From Sulfurimonas sp. (lineage in GTDB: Bacteria > Campylobacterota > Campylobacteria > Campylobacterales > Sulfurimonadaceae): 64,000 nucleotides of DNA. The stretch spans positions 62,001 through 126,000 of the forward strand of contig NZ_JALOAA010000001.1 of the NCBI RefSeq assembly GCF_023229025.1, given 5' to 3'. Made by a program: the position numbers and the translations under genes. Under the pieces are notes generated by a model, which saw only the letters and a program-made list of their open reading frames with translations, did not search any database and had not been told where the DNA came from. This document shows positions 51,170-59,327 of this stretch, in pieces (within the stretch, counting starts at the first letter, position 1; each line of letters starts with the position of its first letter).

Positions 51170-52051
51170 ATGAAAAAATTAAAATATGCACTTTTTACAG
51201 GATGTACAGCAAAGCAGAGTACTCCGGAACAGATGATGTCAACTATGGCAGTTGCCAAAAAACTTAATATAGAACTAATCGAGTTAACCGAAGCTTCTTG
51301 TTGCGGGGCTTCACATCTTCAAGACTATGATGACTTCTTATCTCTTGTTCTAAATGCAAGAAATATAGCTTACGCTGAAAAGCACGCTCTTACTATGGTT
51401 ACTATCTGTAATACCTGTCAGCTAAATACGGCTATGACAAAACATAGATTAGATAGAAATCCTGAGCTAAAAGCAAGAGTCAACGAGAAGCTTGCGGAAG
51501 TTGGACTTGAGTACAAAGGTACTTCAAATGTCATCCACTTCCTATATGCTATTATTGATGATTTTGGACTAGATAAAATCAAAGAGATGGTTGTTAAACC
51601 TCTTAGTGAATTTAACATCGCTCCATTTTACGGCTGTCACAATATCCGCCCTTCAGAGCTTCATGATGAATCTCATCAGCAAAAAGAGAATCCATACAAT
51701 CCTAACTCTCTAGATGATTTAATTATCGCATGCGGTGGTATGAATGTTGATTATGAAGAGAAAAATAAGTGTTGTGGCTTTCATGTAGAGCTCCAAGCTC
51801 CACACACTGCGGCAGTTTTAACAGGAACGGCAATTGCGGGTGCGACTGACCAAAATGCAGATATGATGGTAACTCCATGTCCACTTTGCCACCTAAAACT
51901 AGATACGCAAACTAAGGGTGCTTCTGAAGCAATAGGCAGAGAAGTTTCACTTCCTGTTCTTCATATGCAACAGATGGTAGGACTAGCACTTGGATGCAGC
52001 CCTGCAGAACTTGGTCTAAAACACCACGTTACAGACGTAAACTTCGTCTAA
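51170..52051 (+). CDS. sdhE: SdhE / HdrB-like CCG-domain subunit
   Basis: Third subunit of the non-classical (type E) succinate:quinone or methylmenaquinol:fumarate reductase, replacing haem b membrane anchors. The 293-aa protein has two Cys-rich CCG domains like heterodisulfide reductase HdrB: EASCCGASHLQDYD (about 42-55) with ICNTCQLNTA, and NKCCGFHVELQAPH (about 200-213) with TPCPLCHLKLDTQ. It has no strong transmembrane helix; amphipathic helices would anchor it, as proposed for the family. A strong hairpin 7 bases after the stop codon ends the operon. Confidence 0.9.
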   Translation: MKKLKYALFTGCTAKQSTPEQMMSTMAVAKKLNIELIELTEASCCGASHLQDYDDFLSLVLNARNIAYAEKHALTMVTICNTCQLNTAMTKHRLDRNPELKARVNEKLAEVGLEYKGTSNVIHFLYAIIDDFGLDKIKEMVVKPLSEFNIAPFYGCHNIRPSELHDESHQQKENPYNPNSLDDLIIACGGMNVDYEEKNKCCGFHVELQAPHTAAVLTGTAIAGATDQNADMMVTPCPLCHLKLDTQTKGASEAIGREVSLPVLHMQQMVGLALGCSPAELGLKHHVTDVNFV

Positions 52052-52058
52052 AACTACA

Positions 52059-52084
52059 AAATAGGGAGTCTCCTCTCTCTATTT
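52059..52084 (+). terminator. Terminator-like hairpin after sdhABE
   Basis: A 10-bp stem (AAATAGGGAG pairing with CTCTCTATTT, one G-U) with a 6-base loop, 7 bases after the sdhE stop codon. The T-rich downstream arm and following AATACTTCTTT fit a Rho-independent terminator. Confidence 0.6.
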
Positions 52085-52162
52085 AATACTTCTTTACATC
52101 AAAAAAAATAATAATTAGAAAAATTTACTAAGTTAATATATCTTTTAAAACTGTAATATATT

Positions 52163-52168
52163 TATAAT
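52163..52168 (+). promoter_or_regulatory. Putative -10 box for the small exported protein gene
   Basis: TATAAT inside a very A+T-rich stretch (about 52130-52180). A start near 52175 would give a leader of about 119 bases, long for this genome, containing the two inverted repeats listed next. Confidence 0.45.
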
Positions 52169-52197
52169 ATATTATTATTTGAAATGTAGAGCGGTTT

Positions 52198-52220
52198 TAG
52201 TAGAACAAAGTATTCTACTA
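52198..52220 (+). repeat. Leader hairpin 1 (perfect 8-bp inverted repeat)
   Basis: TAGTAGAA / TTCTACTA with a 7-base loop, in the predicted leader of the 52294 gene. Followed by AT-rich sequence with TTTTTTG at about 52233-52239, so it could also act as an attenuator-like terminator. Confidence 0.6.
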
Positions 52221-52240
52221 ATTAATAGCTAGTTTTTTGT

Positions 52241-52280
52241 TAGTCTCTGTAAAACTCTAGCTTAAATTAACCAGAGACTA
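52241..52280 (+). repeat. Leader hairpin 2 next to the ribosome-binding site
   Basis: Perfect 9-bp arms TAGTCTCTG / CAGAGACTA with a 22-base loop. The right arm ends 2 bases before the AGGAG at 52283 region, so the stem stacks directly against the ribosome-binding site. It could protect the mRNA 5' end or control translation. Confidence 0.6.
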
Positions 52281-52293
52281 TAGGAGAATTATT

Positions 52294-52605
52294 ATGAAAA
52301 ATATAGTCAAAGCAGTGCTGTTATTCTCTTTGCTTTCATTTGGGTTTACCCATTCTGCTTACGCATCAGAAGCTAAAAAAGTTGAAGACTACATGCCAAG
52401 TTTAATTACTAAAACGCCTCTTGAAGGGCGTATGCTTGCTATTAAAATAGTAAGAAAAACAGTAGGGGCAATTCAAGGAGATCCAAACATAAAGCAAGCA
52501 GTTAGAGAAAAATATGAAGATGATCCTAAATTGCTTATGTATGCAGTAGAGCTAGTTGCAATAGAGTTTAAAACCATCGCTATTGCAAATAATTATTGGA
52601 GATAA
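52294..52605 (+). CDS. Small exported protein, unknown
   Basis: A 103-aa protein with a clear Sec signal peptide (AVLLFSLLSFGFTHSAYA, cleavage about after residue 25). The mature ~78 residues are helical and mixed-charge (MLAIKIVRKTVGAIQGDP, YAVELVAIEFKTIAIANNYW), with no Cys or His cluster. I recognise no family. The long structured leader and consensus -10 box suggest strong or regulated expression. It converges with mogA across a 17-base gap. Confidence 0.7.
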   Translation: MKNIVKAVLLFSLLSFGFTHSAYASEAKKVEDYMPSLITKTPLEGRMLAIKIVRKTVGAIQGDPNIKQAVREKYEDDPKLLMYAVELVAIEFKTIAIANNYWR

Positions 52606-52622
52606 ACCTAACAATATAAAGA

Positions 52623-53156
52623 TTACTTAGCCTTCGGTCTAAAAGCCTTTATAACCTCTTCATTTGTCTCTATATATGGACCCTCTATTAGGTCTATACA
52701 GTAAGGTACGGCAGGGAATACGGCATCAAGGCACTCTCTTATAGACTTTGGTTTTCCCGGTAGGTTTATGATAAGGCTTTTGCCTCTGATACCCGCCGTC
52801 TGGCGCGAGAGGATTGCAGTCGGCACATACTGCAGGCTTACCTGTCTCATAAGCTCGCCAAATCCCGGCATCATCTTCTGACATACACTCTCCGTCGCTT
52901 CAGGTGTTACGTCACGAAGCGCAGGACCTGTACCGCCTGTTGTAACTACCAAACAGCACTCTTCATCATCGCAAAGCTCTATCATGGTGCTCTCTATCAT
53001 ATCCTGCTCATCCGGAATACATCTATAGACTATCTCAAACTCGTTTATAAGGTACTCTTTCATTGTCTTTTGAATAGCTACTCCCGATATATCTTCATAT
53101 ATGCCTTTACTCGCTCTATCGCTTGCCGTAATAACACCTATTTTTATCTTACTCAT
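52623..53156 (-). CDS. mogA: Molybdopterin adenylyltransferase (MogA/MoaB family)
   Basis: Adenylates molybdopterin before molybdate insertion, giving Moco for enzymes such as nitrate or formate oxidoreductases. The 177-aa protein begins IGVITASDRASKGIYEDISG and has the MPT-binding signature VVTTGGTGPALRDVTPEA (about 70-87). LPGKPKSIRECLDAVFPAVP is also typical. It is 27 bases downstream of bioV at the end of the aroB-to-mogA gene run. Confidence 0.92.
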   Translation of the reverse strand: MSKIKIGVITASDRASKGIYEDISGVAIQKTMKEYLINEFEIVYRCIPDEQDMIESTMIELCDDEECCLVVTTGGTGPALRDVTPEATESVCQKMMPGFGELMRQVSLQYVPTAILSRQTAGIRGKSLIINLPGKPKSIRECLDAVFPAVPYCIDLIEGPYIETNEEVIKAFRPKAK

Positions 53157-53183
53157 CTTCTTCCTTTATATAATTTAGCAACT

Positions 53184-53705
53184 CTAGTTTGTTAGTAAAA
53201 AATGATTTGCATTTTTTATATATGTTACTGTCGCAACCTCTAAAAAAAAATCTTTTGCTTTGTCTGCGTCTATTATTTTATCTTCGCTTCCTATATAGAC
53301 CTCAATACTCACACCCTTGTTGCTAAGCTCTCTTAATTCATCTACTCTCCATGAGTAGTAAAGCAACTCCTCTAGTTCATCTATATTATTCTCGCACTGC
53401 TCTACTGTTTTTTTTTCATAAGGCAAAAAGCATGATGTAAGAAATTCATTTAGATACTTATCTCTATTTTTTCTATAACCTATAAGTTGCAGTTTTTTAA
53501 ACTTCTCATCTTTTGATTGAAAGAAGGCGGGAGAGAAGAGCTGAAATGTATCTATACGTCTATTTAATTTTAACTGCTCTTGAGTATAACTAAGCGCTTT
53601 TATCGCTCCATAACTAAACCCGCAAACACAATATTGTGAAGAGTTTATATAATCTTTAAAGTAGTGCTGCTCATTTTTTAGAGAAAATCCGCTAAAGAAC
53701 TTCAT
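53184..53705 (-). CDS. bioV: Pimeloyl-ACP methyl ester esterase BioV
   Basis: Demethylates pimeloyl-ACP methyl ester, ending the BioC-BioH-type route to the biotin precursor; BioV is the Campylobacterota replacement for BioH. The 173-aa alpha/beta-hydrolase has nucleophile Ser31 in CGFSYGA, probable Asp142 in GSEDKIIDADKA, and His168 in KNANHFLL. The protein is short for an alpha/beta hydrolase, as expected for BioV. It overlaps the FtsH-like gene by 14 bases. Other bio genes are not in the window. Confidence 0.82.
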   Translation of the reverse strand: MKFFSGFSLKNEQHYFKDYINSSQYCVCGFSYGAIKALSYTQEQLKLNRRIDTFQLFSPAFFQSKDEKFKKLQLIGYRKNRDKYLNEFLTSCFLPYEKKTVEQCENNIDELEELLYYSWRVDELRELSNKGVSIEVYIGSEDKIIDADKAKDFFLEVATVTYIKNANHFLLTN

Positions 53706-55335
53706 TTAGTTTCTTTTTTACATCTGTTTTTGTGATGCTTTCTCTCTCGTTTAAAACGCTCTCTACATATTTCATAATATCTTGCATAGACTCTAAGAGA
53801 TTTCTCGTCTCATTATATAATCTTTTCATCAAAATCTCTTTTTCACTCTCACTTGCAAGAAGCGATGAACCCATGCCGTACTCTTTAATCATCTTATCAA
53901 CTATCTCTTTTGCTTCATCCAAATCGCCCTTCGCACTGCTTGCGTGCTCACCATATTTTATATTGCACGCTACAATGCCTGCTAAGAGCATCTTAACTCT
54001 TGATTCTAGCTCATGCTTTATAAGCGGCTCATCAGTTGCGGGAGTTAATTTCTCGTTTGATAGAAGCAGTTTTTCAAAAGGAAGGTCAAAGTAGGTTGCG
54101 CAGATAACTTTTGCCGCTTGGTATGTTACACGGTAGCGCTTCTGCTCATCACTGAGCATCTGCAACTTCTTTTTGCCAAACATTACCTTATCTTTTACCT
54201 GATGAAAGTGCTCTATCGTAACTTGAAAATCATGCCCTCTTATAGCAAGTAAAGAGGCCTCATTTACGAGAGTCGCTAACGATGCTCCATTAAAACCTAC
54301 AGTCATATTTGCAACAGAGTTGACATCGACTTCGTTTGGAACTTTTTCAAGATATTTAGTAAGGATGGATGCTCTCTCTCTTTTTGTAGGAAGTTCTACA
54401 AAAATTCTTCTATCAAATCGACCAGCTCGAAGAAGTGCAGAGTCAAGAATATCTATCTTGTTTGTTGCTGCTATTACAATCACTCCGCTTGAGTTTTCAA
54501 AACCATCCATCTCTGTTAAGAGCTGATTTAGCGTTGCTTCCCTCTCGTCACTTCTCTGCCCATCTCTCTTTTTTCCGACTGCATCTATCTCATCAATAAA
54601 TATAATCGACGGAGAGTTGTTTTTTGCTGCTAAAAAAAGCTCATGGACTCTTTTAGCACCCATGCCAACATATATTTGAACAAAAGAGGCACCGCTTTGG
54701 TAGTAAAAGGGAACACCGGCGGCATTTGCAACCGCTTTGGCTATCATTGTTTTTCCAACTCCGGGAGGACCCACCAAAAGTACACCGCGAGGCATTCTTG
54801 CGCCGAAACTTTTGTATCGTTTTGGCTTCTTCATAAAATCAATAATCTCTTCAAGCTCTATTTTTACATCGCTTATTCCGCCTATATCTGCAAAAGTGAC
54901 ATCGCTTTTTATGGACTCTATGGGTCCGGAATCCTCTAGTGAAGTCTTAAATCTACTACTTACAATGCTTTTAGTATCTAAGATTCTGTTTTTTTGCAGC
55001 CATTTGAAAATAAGTGTGCCAATTCCTAAAAACAGCACCAAAAAAAGAAGATAAGTCACCATGTTTGAGCTGCTTTTGAGCTTGACTCTATACTCGCTAA
55101 GCGTCTTTGGAGAGAGCTGAGAAGATGCAATTTTATAAACATCTTTATCTGTTTTGAGATATACAAATTCATCAGATAAAACAACGCTTTTAACGCTTTT
55201 GTTCTCAAGCATAACAACTGCCTCTTTTAAAGAGATTGACTCCGCATTATCTCTAAGAACAGCAAAAAGAACAAGAATTACAACTAAAAAAGCCGATGCA
55301 TACAGTGCTACTCTGTTTGTTTTAGACCCTACCAT
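53692..55335 (-). CDS. FtsH-like AAA+ protein lacking the zinc protease site
   Basis: Membrane AAA+ protein of the FtsH family, 547 aa from ATG 55335 (AGAGGAG lies 7 bases upstream; the frame continues to 55359 inside mtaB). Two N-terminal membrane helices (about 9-26 and 92-111) bracket a small periplasmic domain. The ATPase module is complete: GPPGVGKT (189-196), IIFIDEID (244-251), and SRH arginines in LLRAGRFDRRI (about 303-312). In the M41 region the zinc motif HEAGH is replaced by YQAAK (about 405-409), with the downstream GDLDEAKEIVDKMIKEYGMG kept. It is probably a proteolytically dead unfoldase or adaptor. The conserved order aroB-mscS-mtaB-this gene is, from memory, shared with Helicobacter. 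Confidence 0.88.
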   Translation of the reverse strand: MVGSKTNRVALYASAFLVVILVLFAVLRDNAESISLKEAVVMLENKSVKSVVLSDEFVYLKTDKDVYKIASSQLSPKTLSEYRVKLKSSSNMVTYLLFLVLFLGIGTLIFKWLQKNRILDTKSIVSSRFKTSLEDSGPIESIKSDVTFADIGGISDVKIELEEIIDFMKKPKRYKSFGARMPRGVLLVGPPGVGKTMIAKAVANAAGVPFYYQSGASFVQIYVGMGAKRVHELFLAAKNNSPSIIFIDEIDAVGKKRDGQRSDEREATLNQLLTEMDGFENSSGVIVIAATNKIDILDSALLRAGRFDRRIFVELPTKRERASILTKYLEKVPNEVDVNSVANMTVGFNGASLATLVNEASLLAIRGHDFQVTIEHFHQVKDKVMFGKKKLQMLSDEQKRYRVTYQAAKVICATYFDLPFEKLLLSNEKLTPATDEPLIKHELESRVKMLLAGIVACNIKYGEHASSAKGDLDEAKEIVDKMIKEYGMGSSLLASESEKEILMKRLYNETRNLLESMQDIMKYVESVLNERESITKTDVKKKLNEVL

Positions 55336-56566
55336 AGTTAGACTCCTCTTTAACTTCATACTTTTGTAAATTTATCCAGTTACCGACTAAATCTTCATCT
55401 GACTCAATCATTATTTTATTAAAATGCTGATCATATCCGATAAACAGAGCATCTTTCTGGCTCTCAATAAGCACGTCAAGCTCCCCGTCAAAACTTCTTC
55501 TAAACTCAAAGTTTTTAGCTTTTACGATGCTCTCTAACTCATGGAGTCTCTCTTTTGCAATCTTACCGTTTACTTCAGGCTTCATTTGCGCAGATGGCGT
55601 ACCATCCCTTTTAGAGTATGAGAAAGCATGAAGGTGGGTTAGAGGGAGTTCTCTTACGTGCCTCATCGCCTCCTCCCAAAGCTGCTGGGTTTCGCCGGGG
55701 TGTCCTGTAATAAAGTCAGTTCCTATTGCAAAACCTTTGCTTGCTAAAAGCTCAAAAAGCTCTCTATCTTGCTTGTAAACATTTCTTCTATTCATATATT
55801 TTAGCATCTGCGGCGATGTATGCTGCAGCGCAATATGAAGATGACGCTCTAGCCAAGGCTCATCTAAAATCTCTTTAAACTCATCAGTTATCTGAATAGG
55901 CTCTACGCTTCCGAGTCTTATACGTCTTACCCCACGTATCTGTGAGATTTTTTTCATAAGCTGTGCTATAGATGTGCCGGTTTTTTGACCGTAACTTCCT
56001 ACATTTGTTCCCGTTAGTATAAACTCTCCAAAGCCATTGCGGGCAAGTCTTGCAATCTGCTCTAGTATCTTATCTTCATCCATACTTCTTGCATCTCCGC
56101 GCACATAAGGAATTATGCAGTAAGAACAGCGAAAACTGCACCCCTCTTGTATCTTTATAAACGCCCTGCTCTTGCCGATAAAATCATCTACCACGCTCTC
56201 ATCTATATGGTTTAAATCCCCCGGCTCATAAAAAGGCTCTTCCTTTGAGAGCATCTCATCAATTTTAATTTTTTCACTCTGCCCGAAGACTCCGGAGACA
56301 CGCCCCTGCTCTAGAAGTTTTTCACCTTTTGTATGAGCGCCGCACCCTGTTAAAAAGATTTTAGCCTCGCCGCTACTCTCTACATGAGAGATATATGAGC
56401 GAACATGTGAATCAGCGCCGTTTGTAACGGTACAAGAGTTTACAACAATTATGTCCGCCTCACTCTCATCTTCTGTCACGCTATACTCCTGCATAGAGCT
56501 CATCATGACCTGAGAATCGTAAAGATTTGTCCTACATCCAAAAGTCTTAAAATATACCTTCTTCAT
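55322..56566 (-). CDS. mtaB: tRNA (t6A37) methylthiotransferase MtaB
   Basis: Radical-SAM methylthiotransferase converting t6A37 to ms2t6A37 in tRNAs reading ANN codons. The 414-aa protein has an N-terminal UPF0004 domain with three Cys ligands (FKTFGCRTNLYDSQ, VVNSCTVTNGAD, FLTGCGAHTKG), the radical-SAM CxxxCxxC in QEGCSFRCSYCIIPYVRG, and a C-terminal region where TRAM is short or absent. It starts 3 bases after mscS and overlaps the FtsH-like gene by 14 bases. Confidence 0.93.
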   Translation of the reverse strand: MKKVYFKTFGCRTNLYDSQVMMSSMQEYSVTEDESEADIIVVNSCTVTNGADSHVRSYISHVESSGEAKIFLTGCGAHTKGEKLLEQGRVSGVFGQSEKIKIDEMLSKEEPFYEPGDLNHIDESVVDDFIGKSRAFIKIQEGCSFRCSYCIIPYVRGDARSMDEDKILEQIARLARNGFGEFILTGTNVGSYGQKTGTSIAQLMKKISQIRGVRRIRLGSVEPIQITDEFKEILDEPWLERHLHIALQHTSPQMLKYMNRRNVYKQDRELFELLASKGFAIGTDFITGHPGETQQLWEEAMRHVRELPLTHLHAFSYSKRDGTPSAQMKPEVNGKIAKERLHELESIVKAKNFEFRRSFDGELDVLIESQKDALFIGYDQHFNKIMIESDEDLVGNWINLQKYEVKEESNYGRV

Positions 56567-56569
56567 AAT

Positions 56570-58219
56570 CTATACAATCTCTTCATCAGTTGCAAACGGT
56601 GGCGTTCTTTTTGCAGGTTTTTCAAGATGAAGCATCTGAGTAGGGTATGCAATTGTTATGTCATCTTCTGCCATAAAAGCATCTATAATCTCAGTTGAGA
56701 TAACGCTTCTTAGTGTAAGCGTTGCGTAGGCATTTGTCAAATACCATGCATCAATAGCTATGCCGTTTGACTCAATAAATGAGAAAATCCTAGGTTCAAC
56801 ATTTGTATTTTTCAAACTATACTGATTTCTAAGTTTATTTAACTGTTTTCTTGTAATATCTGTATACCCTTTGGAGAATTTTTTAGTTATCTCTTTGGCT
56901 AAGTGCATCGCTTTTTTATGGTTTGAATCAAACGTAATAGTGATTTTAACACCATCCCAAACAGTCTTTAGCGTACTATGCGTGTAGTTTGCTATCATTC
57001 TTGTAAATACATAATTATTAGGTATAAAAATAATTCTTCCGGCTCTTCTGTTATATTCGGCAGAAGTAAGTGTAATATCTTCAAGTATGGTCATCCTCAA
57101 GAGCGATATATCCATAACATCGCCGACATACATCATTCCATCCATATCAACACGAATTCTATCTCCAACATGTATGCTTCCGCCAATAACAATTACAAGC
57201 CATCCTAGTATGCTCATAAACCAATCTTTCATGGCAATAGCAATACCCGCAGACGCAAATCCAAGTATCGTAACAAGATAGCTTACATTTTCAATATAGT
57301 TAAAAAATAGGATTAAAACTATTAAAGTAAAATTACCAAATGTTATGATTTTATTTGCCATATAAAACCGCTCATTATCGGTAATATATTTTTTTGCAAA
57401 TAACTTTAATAAAAAGAAGAAAATAAAGACAATAAGTATTACAACACCTATTTTGGCAAGTTTAAACGCCTGCTCTTCTACCTCTTTGTTAATTTTTACC
57501 TCAATAATGTCTAATCTTTTTTGATAAACATCAGCCGTAACTTTCATTGTATCAAGGGCAGACTCAAATCTCTCCAGCTGCTTGATTTTCAACTCCGCTT
57601 TATCTGCATATATATTTTCATCATCAAGACTCATTATCTCGCTGTATATGCGAACTTCAGAGCGCAGAAGTGCGATAAGCTCTTTTAATTCATCTCTTTT
57701 GAGTATATAGTAATTAAAATCTCTATCTAATGTCTTAATAAGAGAAATACCGGTAAACACATCAAAAGGGTTGTCTATTGTCGGAACTTCGTCTATGTTT
57801 GGAGGTGTTAGAAGGTCTGAAAAAGGAGAGCTATCTTTTTTCTTTAGCTTCTCTATCTGTGACGTTAATATCTTCTCTCTTGCAATGAGCGCACTAAGTT
57901 CATCAGTCTCGCTAAGGGTTTTACTCTTTTTTTTCTGTAGATAGTTTATTCTCTCAAGGATTTTTTCTAGACTCTCTCTTACATCCAATGATGTAAGATA
58001 AGAGGAGTAACTTTTCATCCAGACACTATCTTTTTTTGCTATTTTATCTTCTATCTCTTTTAGTTCAGAGTTATATTTTGCAATTTTTTCTCTTCTTATG
58101 TCTTCTTGTGCGAGCTTAATTTTTTGTAGCTCTTGCTCATCTATATTTTTATCATTTTTCAGATTTGCCGAAAAAAGTAGAGATGATGCTACAAGAAGAT
58201 AAAAAACTACTCTTCTCAT
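56570..58219 (-). CDS. MscS-family mechanosensitive channel with long periplasmic coiled coil
   Basis: A 549-aa channel protein. A signal peptide (about 1-18, SSLLFSANL) leads into about 230 residues of charged coiled coil in the periplasm. Membrane helices lie at about 255-275, 290-310 and 315-340. The pore helix and beta domain of MscS follow (LGFASAGIAIAMKDWFMSIL, GWLVIVIGGSIHVGDRI, VMDISLLRMTILED). It should open on osmotic downshift. The extra periplasmic coiled coil is like MscK/MscM or YbdG-like larger members. Overlaps the aroB stop codon by one base. Confidence 0.88.
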   Translation of the reverse strand: MRRVVFYLLVASSLLFSANLKNDKNIDEQELQKIKLAQEDIRREKIAKYNSELKEIEDKIAKKDSVWMKSYSSYLTSLDVRESLEKILERINYLQKKKSKTLSETDELSALIAREKILTSQIEKLKKKDSSPFSDLLTPPNIDEVPTIDNPFDVFTGISLIKTLDRDFNYYILKRDELKELIALLRSEVRIYSEIMSLDDENIYADKAELKIKQLERFESALDTMKVTADVYQKRLDIIEVKINKEVEEQAFKLAKIGVVILIVFIFFFLLKLFAKKYITDNERFYMANKIITFGNFTLIVLILFFNYIENVSYLVTILGFASAGIAIAMKDWFMSILGWLVIVIGGSIHVGDRIRVDMDGMMYVGDVMDISLLRMTILEDITLTSAEYNRRAGRIIFIPNNYVFTRMIANYTHSTLKTVWDGVKITITFDSNHKKAMHLAKEITKKFSKGYTDITRKQLNKLRNQYSLKNTNVEPRIFSFIESNGIAIDAWYLTNAYATLTLRSVISTEIIDAFMAEDDITIAYPTQMLHLEKPAKRTPPFATDEEIV

Positions 58220-59268
58220 TACTGTTTTCCAAATTTATTTAATACACACATTACCGTTCCTACATCTACTTTGTCAGTAATTACCATATTGCCGATACCT
58301 AATGGCAATATGAATGTTATAGAGGAGTCGGAGCTCTTTTTATCTAGAAAAAATGCTTCATAAAATGCTTTTGCATCTTTGATTAAGTATGCTGTAGGAA
58401 GATCATATTTCTCCAAAAGCCTCTTAACTCTCTGTGCCTCTTTCTCGCTCATGAGATTCATCTTAAGAGCCATCTCATTTGCCATAACCATGCCAATAGC
58501 AACCGCTTCGCCATGCAAGAACTTTTTATATCCTGTCTCATTCTCAATTACATGACCAAAAGTATGTCCATAGTTAAGAGCAGCTCTTACACCCTGCTCT
58601 TTTTCATCCTGCGCTACTACATTTGCTTTTGTTTCAACGGCTTGCTTTATTGCTTCTTGCAAAATTTTTGGGTTTTTTAAGTCAGCATTTTCTAAAAATT
58701 CAAAAAAGTCTTTATTAAAAGTCACAGCCATCTTTACTATCTCTGCAACTCCTGCGCTAAACTCTCTTGAGGGCAGCGTTGTTAAGAAGTGTGGGTCTAT
58801 ATATACAGCGCGAGGTTGATGGAAAGCTCCTACTAGATTTTTACCGTACTTGTTATTCATGCCTGTTTTTCCACCAACACTTGCATCAACTTGAGATAGA
58901 AGCGTAGTGGGAATTTGAATAAAATCAATCCCTCTTTGATATATGCTTGCCGCAAATCCGGTCATATCGCCTATTACCCCGCCGCCAAATGCTATAAGCA
59001 TAGATTTTCGATTAAAACGGTGTTCAAACATAGAGTCTAAAATAGTATCTACACTCTGCTGATTTTTGTACTCCTCGCCATCTTGAAGCGTTATAACATG
59101 AAGCTCTTTTGCACTGATTTTTGAAAGAAGATAATCCAGATGAAGAGCAGAGATTGTTTTATTTGTGACAACTGCTACTTTAGTATCGAAATATATTTTA
59201 GAAAGTTCATCTATAGTTATATCGTAAGAGTCGTCAACTACTTTTTTAAGAGGAATATGTACTTGCAT
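58219..59268 (-). CDS. aroB: 3-dehydroquinate synthase
   Basis: Second step of the shikimate pathway, using NAD and a divalent metal. The 349-aa protein shows FGGGVIGDMTGFAASIYQRG, the substrate/NAD block TLLSQVDASVGGKTGMNNKY, and metal-ligand regions AEIVKMAVTFNKDFF and LNYGHTFGHVIENETG then LHGEAVAIGMVMA. First of the tightly linked aroB-mscS-mtaB-FtsH-like-bioV run. Confidence 0.96.
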   Translation of the reverse strand: MQVHIPLKKVVDDSYDITIDELSKIYFDTKVAVVTNKTISALHLDYLLSKISAKELHVITLQDGEEYKNQQSVDTILDSMFEHRFNRKSMLIAFGGGVIGDMTGFAASIYQRGIDFIQIPTTLLSQVDASVGGKTGMNNKYGKNLVGAFHQPRAVYIDPHFLTTLPSREFSAGVAEIVKMAVTFNKDFFEFLENADLKNPKILQEAIKQAVETKANVVAQDEKEQGVRAALNYGHTFGHVIENETGYKKFLHGEAVAIGMVMANEMALKMNLMSEKEAQRVKRLLEKYDLPTAYLIKDAKAFYEAFFLDKKSSDSSITFILPLGIGNMVITDKVDVGTVMCVLNKFGKQ

Positions 59269-59327
59269 TATTTATCCAAAATTTAATTAGATGTATAATA
59301 CTTAAATAAGGATAAAAAATGGCTAAA

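Noticed and set aside
53692..55335. Pseudogene status for the FtsH-like gene
   Set aside because: The frame is intact, the ATPase motifs are perfect and the gene is tightly packed in an operon, so a protease-dead but functional protein is more likely than decay.
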